From: Pseudomonadota bacterium
GTDB taxonomy: Bacteria; Myxococcota; Polyangia; Polyangiales; Polyangiaceae
Assembly (NCBI GenBank): GCA_023419055.1
Contig: JAEZYO010000129.1
Location: 1-9,514 of the forward strand
DNA length: 9,514 bases
Direction: 5' to 3'
How positions within the stretch are numbered: position 1 is the first letter of the stretch; every line of letters starts with the position of its first letter. A program made the position numbers and the translations under genes. Below are positions 1-5,705 of this stretch, piece after piece. Under the pieces are notes generated by a model. The model made no database searches, had not been told where the DNA came from, and worked only from the letters and a program-made list of their open reading frames with translations.

Positions 1-78
1 GGGCGGCTCGGCCGGCTCGACCGGCGGTAAGGGCGGCTCGGCCGGCTCGACCGGCGGCAAGGGCGGCTCGGGCGGCAA
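1..78 (+). repeat. 30-bp tandem repeat inside the Gly-rich coding tail
   Basis: Bases 1-30 and 31-60 are the same 30-mer except for one silent base (T at 28, C at 58; GGT against GGC). Bases 61-78 hold a shortened 18-bp copy that keeps the start and end of the unit. The unit is a multiple of three and encodes ten residues, so copy-number change keeps the frame. The array probably continues to the left of the window. Confidence 0.9.
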
Positions 79-232
79 GGGCGGCTCGTCTGGCGACGGC
101 GGCTCGGCCGGCGAAGGCACGGGCGGCGGCGACACCAGCACGGGCGGCGCCGAGACCGGCGGCGCTGGCGGTGAAGTCAACGTCGGCGGCGGCGGCGGTG
201 AAGCCGTCGGCGGCGGCGGCGCGGGCGCCTGA
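2..232 (+). CDS. C-terminal part of a Gly/Ser-rich low-complexity protein (5' end outside window)
   Basis: The reading frame is open from the left edge and stops with TGA at 230-232, giving 76 visible residues made almost entirely of Gly, Ser, Ala, Thr and a few Lys, Glu and Asp. The first part is a ten-residue repeat (GGSAGSTGGK) encoded by a 30-bp DNA repeat; further on it becomes GGGGGE/VGGGG-like and ends in GGGGAGA. No domain, catalytic motif or membrane segment is visible. Such tails are usually disordered linkers or surface-exposed segments, and the functional domain must lie upstream of the window. This frame is preferred because the intrinsic terminator 50 bases after its stop fits a gene end. 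Function cannot be assigned. Confidence 0.72.
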   Translation, partial: GGSAGSTGGKGGSAGSTGGKGGSGGKGGSSGDGGSAGEGTGGGDTSTGGAETGGAGGEVNVGGGGGEAVGGGGAGA

Positions 233-281
233 TCCAGCCCCCACGCGATGTTCACCACCGGTGAGCATCAACACAAACCTG

Positions 282-320
282 GAAAGCGCGGTAGCGAACC
301 TGCCGCGCTTTCTTTATTTC
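282..320 (+). terminator. Intrinsic terminator after the Gly-rich gene
   Basis: GAAAGCGCGG (282-291) and CCGCGCTTTC (303-312) form a perfect 10-bp stem around an 11-base loop. The stem is followed by a T-rich run (TTTATTTCT). It lies 50 bases after the stop of the Gly-rich gene and only about 15 bases before the next start codon, so it should insulate the following lipoprotein gene from read-through. Confidence 0.85.
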
Positions 321-322
321 TG

Positions 323-335
323 TAACAATCTCGGC
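323..335 (+). promoter_or_regulatory. Candidate -10 element for a leaderless lipoprotein mRNA
   Basis: TGT-AACAAT (322-329) resembles an extended -10 element, with four of six bases matching TATAAT in the hexamer 324-329. The GTG start lies exactly six bases after the hexamer, so transcription would begin at or next to the start codon. No good -35 box and no Shine-Dalgarno sequence is visible, and the terminator just upstream leaves little room for any other promoter. This is inference from spacing only. Confidence 0.35.
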
Positions 336-1124
336 GTGTCTCGACCGACCCTCCTGCTCTCGGCGCTCGCGGTGGCCTCCCTTGCCGGCTGTAGCCATTC
401 GGGCGGAGCTCGCTTCTCCGGGGTGAGCGAGCCGCGCCTCGTGCAACCGGAAAACGTCGGCAGCGCCGAAGCCATTCCACCCGGCTACGAACGCATCGGC
501 CGTGTCGCAGCTCGCTGCGACCGCGTCGAGGGCTACCAGCCGCTCGACAAGCAGCCGCTCGCCGACATCGACTGCTCGGAAGCTCGCCTCCGCGCGGCGC
601 TCGCCGAATCCGCGGCCGAGTCGGGCGGGGAGCTGCTCGTCGGCCTCTCTTGTCAGAATCAGGGCAAGTCCCGGAGCTGCTCGGCGGGCGTCGCGCGCCC
701 GGATGAGCCCGCCTTGTCGCGGCGCACCCTCGAGAGTGAGCGCGCGAGAGAGAAAGCTCCGGCTCCGTCGGCGGCGGAGGTGGCGCGGCTCGACGAGCCG
801 CGCGTCGACGCGAGCTGGAACATCTTCTTGAGTTTCGAGCCGACCCTGCAGCGCTTCGAGCGCCGCTCGCGCGAACCCGTTCAGGTGGTGCGCTCCGGGG
901 ACCTTCCTCCTCATCATCTCCCGCTCGGCGACCTCGAGGCCAGCTGCGAGCGCGGGGCGTGCGACGCGAGCGAGCTCTCCTGGGCGCTTCGCGTCACGGC
1001 AGCTCGGTTCGGCGCCGACAGCCTCGCGGGGGTGCGTTGTTTCCGCACCGACGACGAGGAGGCCTGCGTCGGGACCCTGGGGGCCACCCCCGTGGACGAA
1101 TCCGGCCCGAGCGCGCGCCGCTGA
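336..1124 (+). CDS. Uncharacterised lipoprotein with a duplicated three-cysteine module
   Basis: The GTG at 336 gives a 262-residue protein with a short signal peptide: a basic N-terminus, a hydrophobic stretch LLLSALAVASLAG and a lipobox LAGC with Cys19 as the predicted lipidated residue. The frame is open further upstream, but an earlier start would bury the signal peptide and run through the terminator. The mature part has two related halves. Cys80, Cys106 and Cys115 have exactly the same spacing (C-x25-C-x8-C) as Cys209, Cys235 and Cys244. The contexts also match: LLVGLSC / LAGVRC before the second Cys and a Gly-Ala or Gly-Val after the third. Between the halves is an Arg/Glu-rich linker (about residues 128-160). 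Paired disulfides in the envelope are likely but inferred. I recognise no named family, and it is more likely to be lineage-restricted than enzymatic. Confidence 0.8.
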   Translation: MSRPTLLLSALAVASLAGCSHSGGARFSGVSEPRLVQPENVGSAEAIPPGYERIGRVAARCDRVEGYQPLDKQPLADIDCSEARLRAALAESAAESGGELLVGLSCQNQGKSRSCSAGVARPDEPALSRRTLESERAREKAPAPSAAEVARLDEPRVDASWNIFLSFEPTLQRFERRSREPVQVVRSGDLPPHHLPLGDLEASCERGACDASELSWALRVTAARFGADSLAGVRCFRTDDEEACVGTLGATPVDESGPSARR

Positions 1125-1138
1125 GCTCTCGCGACCCC

Positions 1139-1801
1139 ATGGAAGTCATTCTGGTCCGTCACGGCGAGAGCGTCGGCAACGCCGAGGGGCGCATGCAGGG
1201 TCACAGCGACTACCCGCTCACCGAGCGCGGCCGCGCCCAGGCTCGGCGCCTCGGCGAATGGTTCGCCCGGCAGGGCATCACCTGGTCTCGCGCGTACGCC
1301 TCGCCGCTCGCGCGCGCCTGGGAGACGGCCGGCATCGTCACCTCGATCACCCGCGGGCCCGCGGTCGAGCCGGAGCCGCTCTTGAAAGAGCTGATGGCGG
1401 GAGCCCTCGAGGGCAGCACCCTCGAGGAGATCGTGTCTCGCTTTCCGCGCTTCGCGCAGCGTCACGTGACGGAGCTCGGCGATTTCTCCGAGTTCGGGGG
1501 CGAGAGCTACGACGAGGTCCAGGTCCGAGCGCGCTCGTTGCGCGACAAGCTCGAGCAATCCCACCGCTCGAACGGCGAGCGCGTGCTGCTCGTCGGGCAC
1601 GGCGGGTTTCACTTCCAGCTCGCCAAGGCGCTCATCTGCGAGCCGGTGCCGCGGGTCTGCATCGTCCGCATGACCAACTGCGCGGCGACGTTGATTCGCC
1701 TGCGCGAGCGCTACGAGACGTACATGGGGGAGCTCATCTGGCACGTCCCCGTCGACTTGATGGGAGAGGGCTCGCGTGAGACCGCGCTCGAGGTAGTGTA
1801 G
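1139..1801 (+). CDS. Histidine phosphatase superfamily protein (phosphoglycerate mutase-like)
   Basis: The 220-residue product has the branch-defining features of the histidine phosphatase fold. The LVRHGES motif at the N-terminus carries the nucleophile His8 with Arg7. SPLARAWETA (55-64) supplies the second phosphate-binding Arg59, LLKEL holds the likely acid Glu84, and LLVGHGG contains the second catalytic His154. These residues form the phosphate pocket that passes through a phosphohistidine intermediate. The substrate cannot be read from sequence: alternatives include a small-metabolite phosphatase (CobC/GpmB-like) or a cofactor-independent regulatory phosphatase. The start ATG at 1139 places the RHG motif at the usual distance from the N-terminus, and no strong ribosome binding site is seen. 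It lies 14 bases after the lipoprotein stop and 7 bases before the helicase start, so the three may be co-transcribed. Confidence 0.93.
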   Translation: MEVILVRHGESVGNAEGRMQGHSDYPLTERGRAQARRLGEWFARQGITWSRAYASPLARAWETAGIVTSITRGPAVEPEPLLKELMAGALEGSTLEEIVSRFPRFAQRHVTELGDFSEFGGESYDEVQVRARSLRDKLEQSHRSNGERVLLVGHGGFHFQLAKALICEPVPRVCIVRMTNCAATLIRLRERYETYMGELIWHVPVDLMGEGSRETALEVV

Positions 1802-1808
1802 CGCCTCG

Positions 1809-3179
1809 TTGGCTCACCTCGGCTTCATCGGCGGCACCATCGAGCTCCGGGATCTCGCGCGCGACGCGTGCGACTTGCCCGCTCAGGTGCGCTGGGACGA
1901 TCGCACGCAGAGCTTTCGCGCTCCGGCGATCGCGTACGCCGATATCGTGCTCGCGCTCCGCAAGGCGAAGATCCCGTACGAGGACGAGGCGCGCCGCTAC
2001 GAGGAGCTCGCCACGCCCCTCTGTGTCCGCCGTGAGCCGCGCCCCTTTCAGGTCGAGGCGCTCGCGGCTTTTCGTAAGGCGAACGGTCGCGCCGTCGTCG
2101 TGCTCCCTACGGGCGCCGGCAAGAGCTACCTCGCCGTGCTCGCGATCGAAGATCGCAAGCGAAGCACGCTGGTGGTCGCTCCCACGCTCGACCTGGTACG
2201 CCAGTGGTACGACCTCTTGCGCACGAGCTTCGCCACGGAGGTCGGAATCGTCGGCGGCGGGCACTACGACCTCAAGCCGCTCACCGTCACGACGTACGAC
2301 TCGGCGTACCTCAACATGGAGCACTTCGGGGCGCGCTTCGGGCTCGTGGTGTTCGATGAGTGCCACCACTTGCCCGGCAGCACCTACCGCCTGGCTGCCG
2401 AGCTCTGCCTCGCTCCTTTCCGGCTCGGCCTCTCTGCGACCCCGGAGCGCCCGGACGGGCGCGAGAGCGAGCTCTTTTCGCTGATCGGGCCCATCGCGTA
2501 CCGGCGCGACATCGTCGAGCTCACCGGCGAGTACCTGGCGGAGTACGAGACCGTGCGCATCGACGTCCCGCTCAGCCAGGGTGAACGCGAAGAGTACGAG
2601 GCCGAGCGCAAGATCTACGTCGACTTCCTGCGCGCCCAGGGCATTCGCATGAGCGATCGCTCGGGCTGGAGCGACTTCATCATGCGCTCGGCGCGGAGCA
2701 GCGCGGGCCAGCGCGCCATGCAGGCGTACCGGCGCCAGCGTGAGCTCGCGTTCGCGGCGGGCCAAAAGCTCGAGCACGTGGAGCGGCTGCTCGAGCTCCA
2801 CAAGGACGAGCGCACCCTGATCTTCACGCAGGACAACGCGACCGCGTACGAAGTGTCGCGGCGCTTCCTCGTGCCCGTCATCACGCACCAGACCAAGATC
2901 CGAGAACGCAGCGAGATCCTGTCGCGCTTCAGCGAGGGCACCTACGGCGCCATCGCCACCTCCAAGGTGCTGAACGAAGGAGTGGACGTGCCGGACGCCA
3001 GCGTCGCGATCGTCATCAGCGGGAGCGGCAGCGTGCGCGAGCACGTGCAGCGCCTCGGGCGCGTCCTACGCCGCAAGGGCGACAAACAAGCGATCTTGTA
3101 CGAGCTCGTCTCGGCGGGCACCGGCGAGGCCTACACGAGCCAGCGCCGCCGCGCCCACAGCGCGTACGGCCAGGAGTAG
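1809..3179 (+). CDS. Bacterial XPB-like superfamily 2 DNA helicase
   Basis: The 456-residue ATP-dependent DNA helicase has all the SF2 motifs in order. Walker A is LPTGAGKS (99-106) and motif Ia is around VVAPTLDLVRQW (122-133). The DEAH-type box is DECHH (183-187) and motif III is SATPER (209-214). Motif V is near ATSKVLNEGVDVP (383-395) and motif VI is QRLGRVLR (414-421) with its arginine finger. The N-terminal 80 residues resemble the damage-recognition region of XPB proteins. A charged helical insert between motif III and the second RecA domain fits the thumb-like segment of this family. The RED motif that follows motif III in many XPBs reads RPD (214-216). The start is TTG, because an in-frame TAG at 1794 excludes earlier starts. 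In archaea and bacteria these helicases pair with a DUF790/Bax1 nuclease, found here at 4026. The likely role is DNA repair; a RadD-like helicase is a weaker alternative. Confidence 0.92.
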   Translation: MAHLGFIGGTIELRDLARDACDLPAQVRWDDRTQSFRAPAIAYADIVLALRKAKIPYEDEARRYEELATPLCVRREPRPFQVEALAAFRKANGRAVVVLPTGAGKSYLAVLAIEDRKRSTLVVAPTLDLVRQWYDLLRTSFATEVGIVGGGHYDLKPLTVTTYDSAYLNMEHFGARFGLVVFDECHHLPGSTYRLAAELCLAPFRLGLSATPERPDGRESELFSLIGPIAYRRDIVELTGEYLAEYETVRIDVPLSQGEREEYEAERKIYVDFLRAQGIRMSDRSGWSDFIMRSARSSAGQRAMQAYRRQRELAFAAGQKLEHVERLLELHKDERTLIFTQDNATAYEVSRRFLVPVITHQTKIRERSEILSRFSEGTYGAIATSKVLNEGVDVPDASVAIVISGSGSVREHVQRLGRVLRRKGDKQAILYELVSAGTGEAYTSQRRRAHSAYGQE

Positions 3180-3293
3180 CGTCGTGACGGGATGCTACGC
3201 GGCAACTGCTCCACGCAAATTACATAGACGTCGGGGGTGATCCTTCTCAGGTGGGTTCGGTGTGTCGAACAGACGCGCTCGGAGCGGCCGAAG

Positions 3294-3597
3294 GGCGAGC
3301 TCATTTTCGGATGAAGCCGCCGGACGTGAACGCGTGAGCTGTTGTGTCTCCAGATGAAGATCGAACGCGACTGGATGCTCCGAGGGCAAACAACGCCGCA
3401 TGGTCACGCCCGGCGAGAACGAGAAATTCTGCCTCGCTGGCGACTTGAATGTCCGTACTGGCCGCTCCACACCACTCGCGTCCAAGCTGACCCAACGCAC
3501 GCTGAACGAGCTCCTCGGTCGCATCGTTCTTCACTTCCTTCCGCCCTACTGCCCCGACGCCAAGGCCCGACGGTACCCGCCCGGTTACACCTGACGC
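3294..3597 (+). pseudogene. Decayed IS630-family transposase fragment
   Basis: Short blocks typical of IS630-type DDE transposases follow one another in changing frames. GELIF and then DEA lie around 3294-3321, the latter probably carrying the first catalytic Asp. KIERDWMLRGQ lies in the frame of 3345, RRMVTPGENEKFCLAG and LNVRTGR in the frame of 3400, and SKLTQRTL followed by GRIVLHFLPPYCPD nearer the end. At least two frameshifts separate these blocks. The part normally containing the second catalytic Asp (the LDN or VDN segment) has been deleted between VRTGR and SKLTQRTL. The region after PPYCPD, which should hold the last catalytic Glu, is not recognisable. No intact terminal inverted repeats or target-site duplications were found, so this is old debris and cannot be active. 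Confidence 0.78.
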
Positions 3598-3599
3598 CG

Positions 3600-3954
3600 G
3601 GTAACTGGTTCCGCAGTTTTCGACGTCGCAGTGGCCCGTCTCTTCGACTCTCATAGACCTCGTCGGAGAGCTCGACGGGTTCGAGCGAGTCGAGTCGCGA
3701 CTGGTTGAGCCGCCAAGCGTACGAACCTCCTCGCGCGTGGCTTCGCGCACGGCGATGGGCAGCCCCTCGCTCAGCTTGGCCCAGCAGGTCCCTCGTTCGA
3801 CCAGGAGCGCCGGCGGGTTCCAGGTCGTCGCGACCTCGGGCAGCGCCTCCGGTTGGTCGATGCGTGGGACACCCACTGGATCGCCCGCATCGGCGGCCTC
3901 GCAGGCCACCAAAAGTCCGACCACGAGCCAGCTCCCGACGCGCACCTCCCTCAC
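3600..3954 (-). pseudogene. Probable degraded lipoprotein gene, frameshifted at its 3' part
   Basis: Reading leftwards from a GTG at 3954, the first residues make a convincing lipoprotein signal: two Arg, the hydrophobic stretch GSWLVVGLLVA, and a lipobox LVAC with Cys18. This is followed by an ordinary-looking mature segment down to TREEVRTLGG. From about 3710 the same frame becomes Ser/Arg/Thr-rich. A neighbouring frame instead reads as normal high-GC3 coding sequence (LNQSRLDSLEPVELSDEVYE), which suggests a frameshift near 3710. The gene then runs into the transposase debris without a clear natural stop, so its 3' end was probably lost to the insertion. It lacks a visible ribosome binding site and is divergent from the nuclease gene. 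I do not recognise the family. It could also be an intact short gene whose frame I have misjudged. Confidence 0.45.
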
Positions 3955-4025
3955 TATGCCATGAGAGTCAGTGGGCTGGCGAGGAGGGTTGCGCGCTCCG
4001 GTGCGCACGGGCAAGGTCTGGCCGG

Positions 4026-5252
4026 ATGCTGAGCTTCGAGCACGTCCGGACCAAGCGGAAGGGCCACGAGATCGTGGTCGAGCCGCTCAAGGGCGCGCTC
4101 CGCGATCGGTCGCTCGAGCTCGCGGCGGCGCTGGTTTCGGTGGCGCGCTCGCGGGTCGGCGAGACGCGAGAGGCGCTCGAGAGCGCGTTCGAGGAGCTCG
4201 AGGTCGGCCCGCGCGAGAAGCGCGTGTTCCAGGGGCTCGTCAAGCTGGTCGACGATCACTGCGAGTTCGAGTCCGAGTCGAGCATCGACCCGATAGAGCT
4301 CCGGCGCGAGATTTTCTCGCTGTCCGCCGAGCGCAGGCGGGCGGGGAACTTCGAGCGTGGCGCCGTGGTAGGTGAAGTGGCAGCGCGCCACTCGGCTACC
4401 CCACCAACCATCGAAAAGGCAATTTATGCCGATTTGAAGAGCGCGCACCGCCTCGTCAAATGCGAGGTTCCGGACGCAGAGGCGCTGCTCTCGCTCTACG
4501 AGCGCGCGCAGGTGCAGGCCGTCTTGCTGCGGGCGACGAAGGTGACGGCGAACGTGCGCTGTCGCTCGGCGGACGCGTATCGGGAGCTCTTTCGCAAGCT
4601 CAAGTTCCGGCAGCTGTTGCACAAGATCGCGCCGCTCGACGGGGGAGGGTACCGGCTCGAGATCGACGGCCCCTTCAGCCTGTTCGAGAGCGTGGCGAAA
4701 TACGGGCTCGAGCTCGCGCTGACCCTGCCCGCGCTCGAAGCGTGCGACGACGTGGAGCTCACCGCCTCGATCCGCGCGCGCGAAGGCGGCGCGCCGCTCA
4801 CGTTCCGCTATCGGAGCGGCGGCGTGCGCGAGGCCGGCGAGGTGAGGGTGCGCGACGAAGTGGCGGAGCTCTTGACAGCGCTCCAGGGCATCGCGAGCGC
4901 AGAGGGGCTCGAGGTCGCGCTGTCGGAGCGGATCTTGGACCTTCCGGGCCTCGGGCTCTGCGTGCCGGATCTGGTGATCCGCAAGCGCCGCGGCACTGGC
5001 AAGAAGGCGGTGGTCGACGAGGTGTTCGTCGAGCTGCTCGGGTTTTGGAGCCGTGACAGCGTGTGGAAGCGCGTGGAGCTCGTGGAGGGGGGCCTCTCGG
5101 AGCGCATCGTTTTCGCGGTGAGCTCGCGCCTGCGCGTGAGCGAGGAGGTGCTCGACGAGAGCGCTTCGGCGAGCCTCTACGTCTACAAGGGGCGCATCAA
5201 TCCGCGCGCGCTCCTGCGCTCGGTGCTGGGCGTCCTCGACGCGAAGCGCTAG
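4026..5252 (+). CDS. DUF790 family nuclease, Bax1-like partner of the XPB helicase
   Basis: The 408-residue protein matches the DUF790/Bax1 family layout. A helical N-terminal domain includes FSLFESVAKYGLELALTLP, a block typical of the family. The C-terminal nuclease core has the hallmark stretches CVPDLVI (Asp315) and VFVELLGFW (Glu336), followed by a Trp-Lys-Arg helix. Asp315 and Glu336 are the expected metal-binding acids of a PD-(D/E)xK-like nuclease; that assignment is by position rather than alignment. In archaea Bax1 binds XPB, and the pair unwinds and cuts DNA. The XPB-like helicase at 1809 supports the same role here. The ATG at 4026 is chosen because the frame upstream is Arg/Pro-rich and non-conserved in style, and because an AAGG lies about ten bases before it. 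It ends 13 bases before speD. The usual immediate adjacency to the helicase gene is broken by about 850 bases. Confidence 0.9.
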   Translation: MLSFEHVRTKRKGHEIVVEPLKGALRDRSLELAAALVSVARSRVGETREALESAFEELEVGPREKRVFQGLVKLVDDHCEFESESSIDPIELRREIFSLSAERRRAGNFERGAVVGEVAARHSATPPTIEKAIYADLKSAHRLVKCEVPDAEALLSLYERAQVQAVLLRATKVTANVRCRSADAYRELFRKLKFRQLLHKIAPLDGGGYRLEIDGPFSLFESVAKYGLELALTLPALEACDDVELTASIRAREGGAPLTFRYRSGGVREAGEVRVRDEVAELLTALQGIASAEGLEVALSERILDLPGLGLCVPDLVIRKRRGTGKKAVVDEVFVELLGFWSRDSVWKRVELVEGGLSERIVFAVSSRLRVSEEVLDESASASLYVYKGRINPRALLRSVLGVLDAKR

Positions 5253-5265
5253 GTTCGGCTGAGCC

Positions 5266-5649
5266 TTGGACACGCTTGCCCGCCATTTCCTGGTCGAGCT
5301 CCGCGGTTGCCGCGCCGATCTCCTGAATCAACCCGATACCGTGAAGGACCTCCTGCGGCGCGCTGCCACGGAGGCCGGGGCGACCATCGTGGCGGAGGTG
5401 GTGCACGCCTACTCACCCCACGGGGTCACGGGCGTGGTCGTGATCGAGGAGAGCCATTTGAGCCTGCACACCTGGCCGGAGGAGGGGTACGCGGCCGTCG
5501 ACTTCTACACCTGTGGCAAGGTTGCCGTGGAGCGGGCGGTGGCGTTGCTCGGCAAGGCGCTCGGGGCGACGAGCGTGGAAGTATTGGTCGTGGAACGCGG
5601 GCGTCCACCCGGTCAGGCGCCCTTTCACGTGCTCGCACGCGAAGAGTGA
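5266..5649 (+). CDS. speD: S-adenosylmethionine decarboxylase proenzyme, prokaryotic class 1B
   Basis: SpeD decarboxylates S-adenosylmethionine to provide the aminopropyl donor for spermidine synthesis in the cytoplasm. The 127-residue length is that of the short bacterial/archaeal (class 1B) enzymes. The key residues fall at the same numbers as in the Thermotoga maritima enzyme. The Glu62-Ser63 bond in EESHLSLHTWPE is the self-cleavage site, where Ser63 becomes the pyruvoyl group. His68 assists processing, and Cys83 (in FYTCGK) is the catalytic acid. The N-terminus starts DTLARHFLVEL, as expected for the family, which fixes the TTG at 5266 as the start. The gene begins 13 bases after the nuclease stop and may be read from the same transcript. 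No spermidine synthase gene (speE) lies in the window. Confidence 0.96.
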   Translation: MDTLARHFLVELRGCRADLLNQPDTVKDLLRRAATEAGATIVAEVVHAYSPHGVTGVVVIEESHLSLHTWPEEGYAAVDFYTCGKVAVERAVALLGKALGATSVEVLVVERGRPPGQAPFHVLAREE

Positions 5650-5668
5650 GCTACGAAAGCGGTAGCTC
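5648..5668 (+). promoter_or_regulatory. Short hairpin overlapping the speD stop codon
   Basis: GAGCTAC (5648-5654) and GTAGCTC (5662-5668) form a perfect 7-bp stem around a 7-base loop (GAAAGCG). The stem begins inside the TGA stop of speD. No T run follows, so it is not a standard intrinsic terminator. It could be an intercistronic stabilising or attenuating hairpin, or chance. Confidence 0.3.
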
Positions 5669-5690
5669 GTCGCGAGGAGCTCGTTCCGCG

Positions 5691-5700
5691 AGGGAAGGAG
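5691..5700 (+). promoter_or_regulatory. Strong ribosome binding site for uxaC
   Basis: AGGGAAGGAG contains a near-ideal Shine-Dalgarno core (AAGGAG) five bases before the ATG at 5706. It is by far the clearest ribosome binding site in the window and decides the uxaC start over the longer upstream open frame. Confidence 0.85.
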
Positions 5701-5705
5701 AGGGC

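Noticed and set aside
1..232. A CRISPR-like array, suggested by the regular repeats at the left edge
   Set aside because: The units are directly adjacent with no spacers and encode a Gly-rich peptide in one open frame.
171..335. An upstream extension of the lipoprotein frame starting at 171
   Set aside because: It would overlap the Gly-rich gene, run through the intrinsic terminator and bury the signal peptide about 55 residues inside the protein.
1734..3044. A 436-codon open frame on the minus strand opposite the helicase
   Set aside because: It lies wholly antisense to a clearly recognised helicase and is Ala/Arg/Glu/Val-rich without motifs, as expected from the high-GC3 codon use of the real gene.
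3705..4025. An upstream extension of the nuclease frame adding about 107 residues
   Set aside because: The extension is Arg/Pro/Ser-rich, overlaps the minus-strand lipoprotein remnant, and is not needed for the normal family length.
3954..5273. A 439-codon open frame on the minus strand opposite the nuclease
   Set aside because: It is a mirror of the DUF790 gene's codon bias, with repetitive Arg/Glu/Leu/His composition and no domain.
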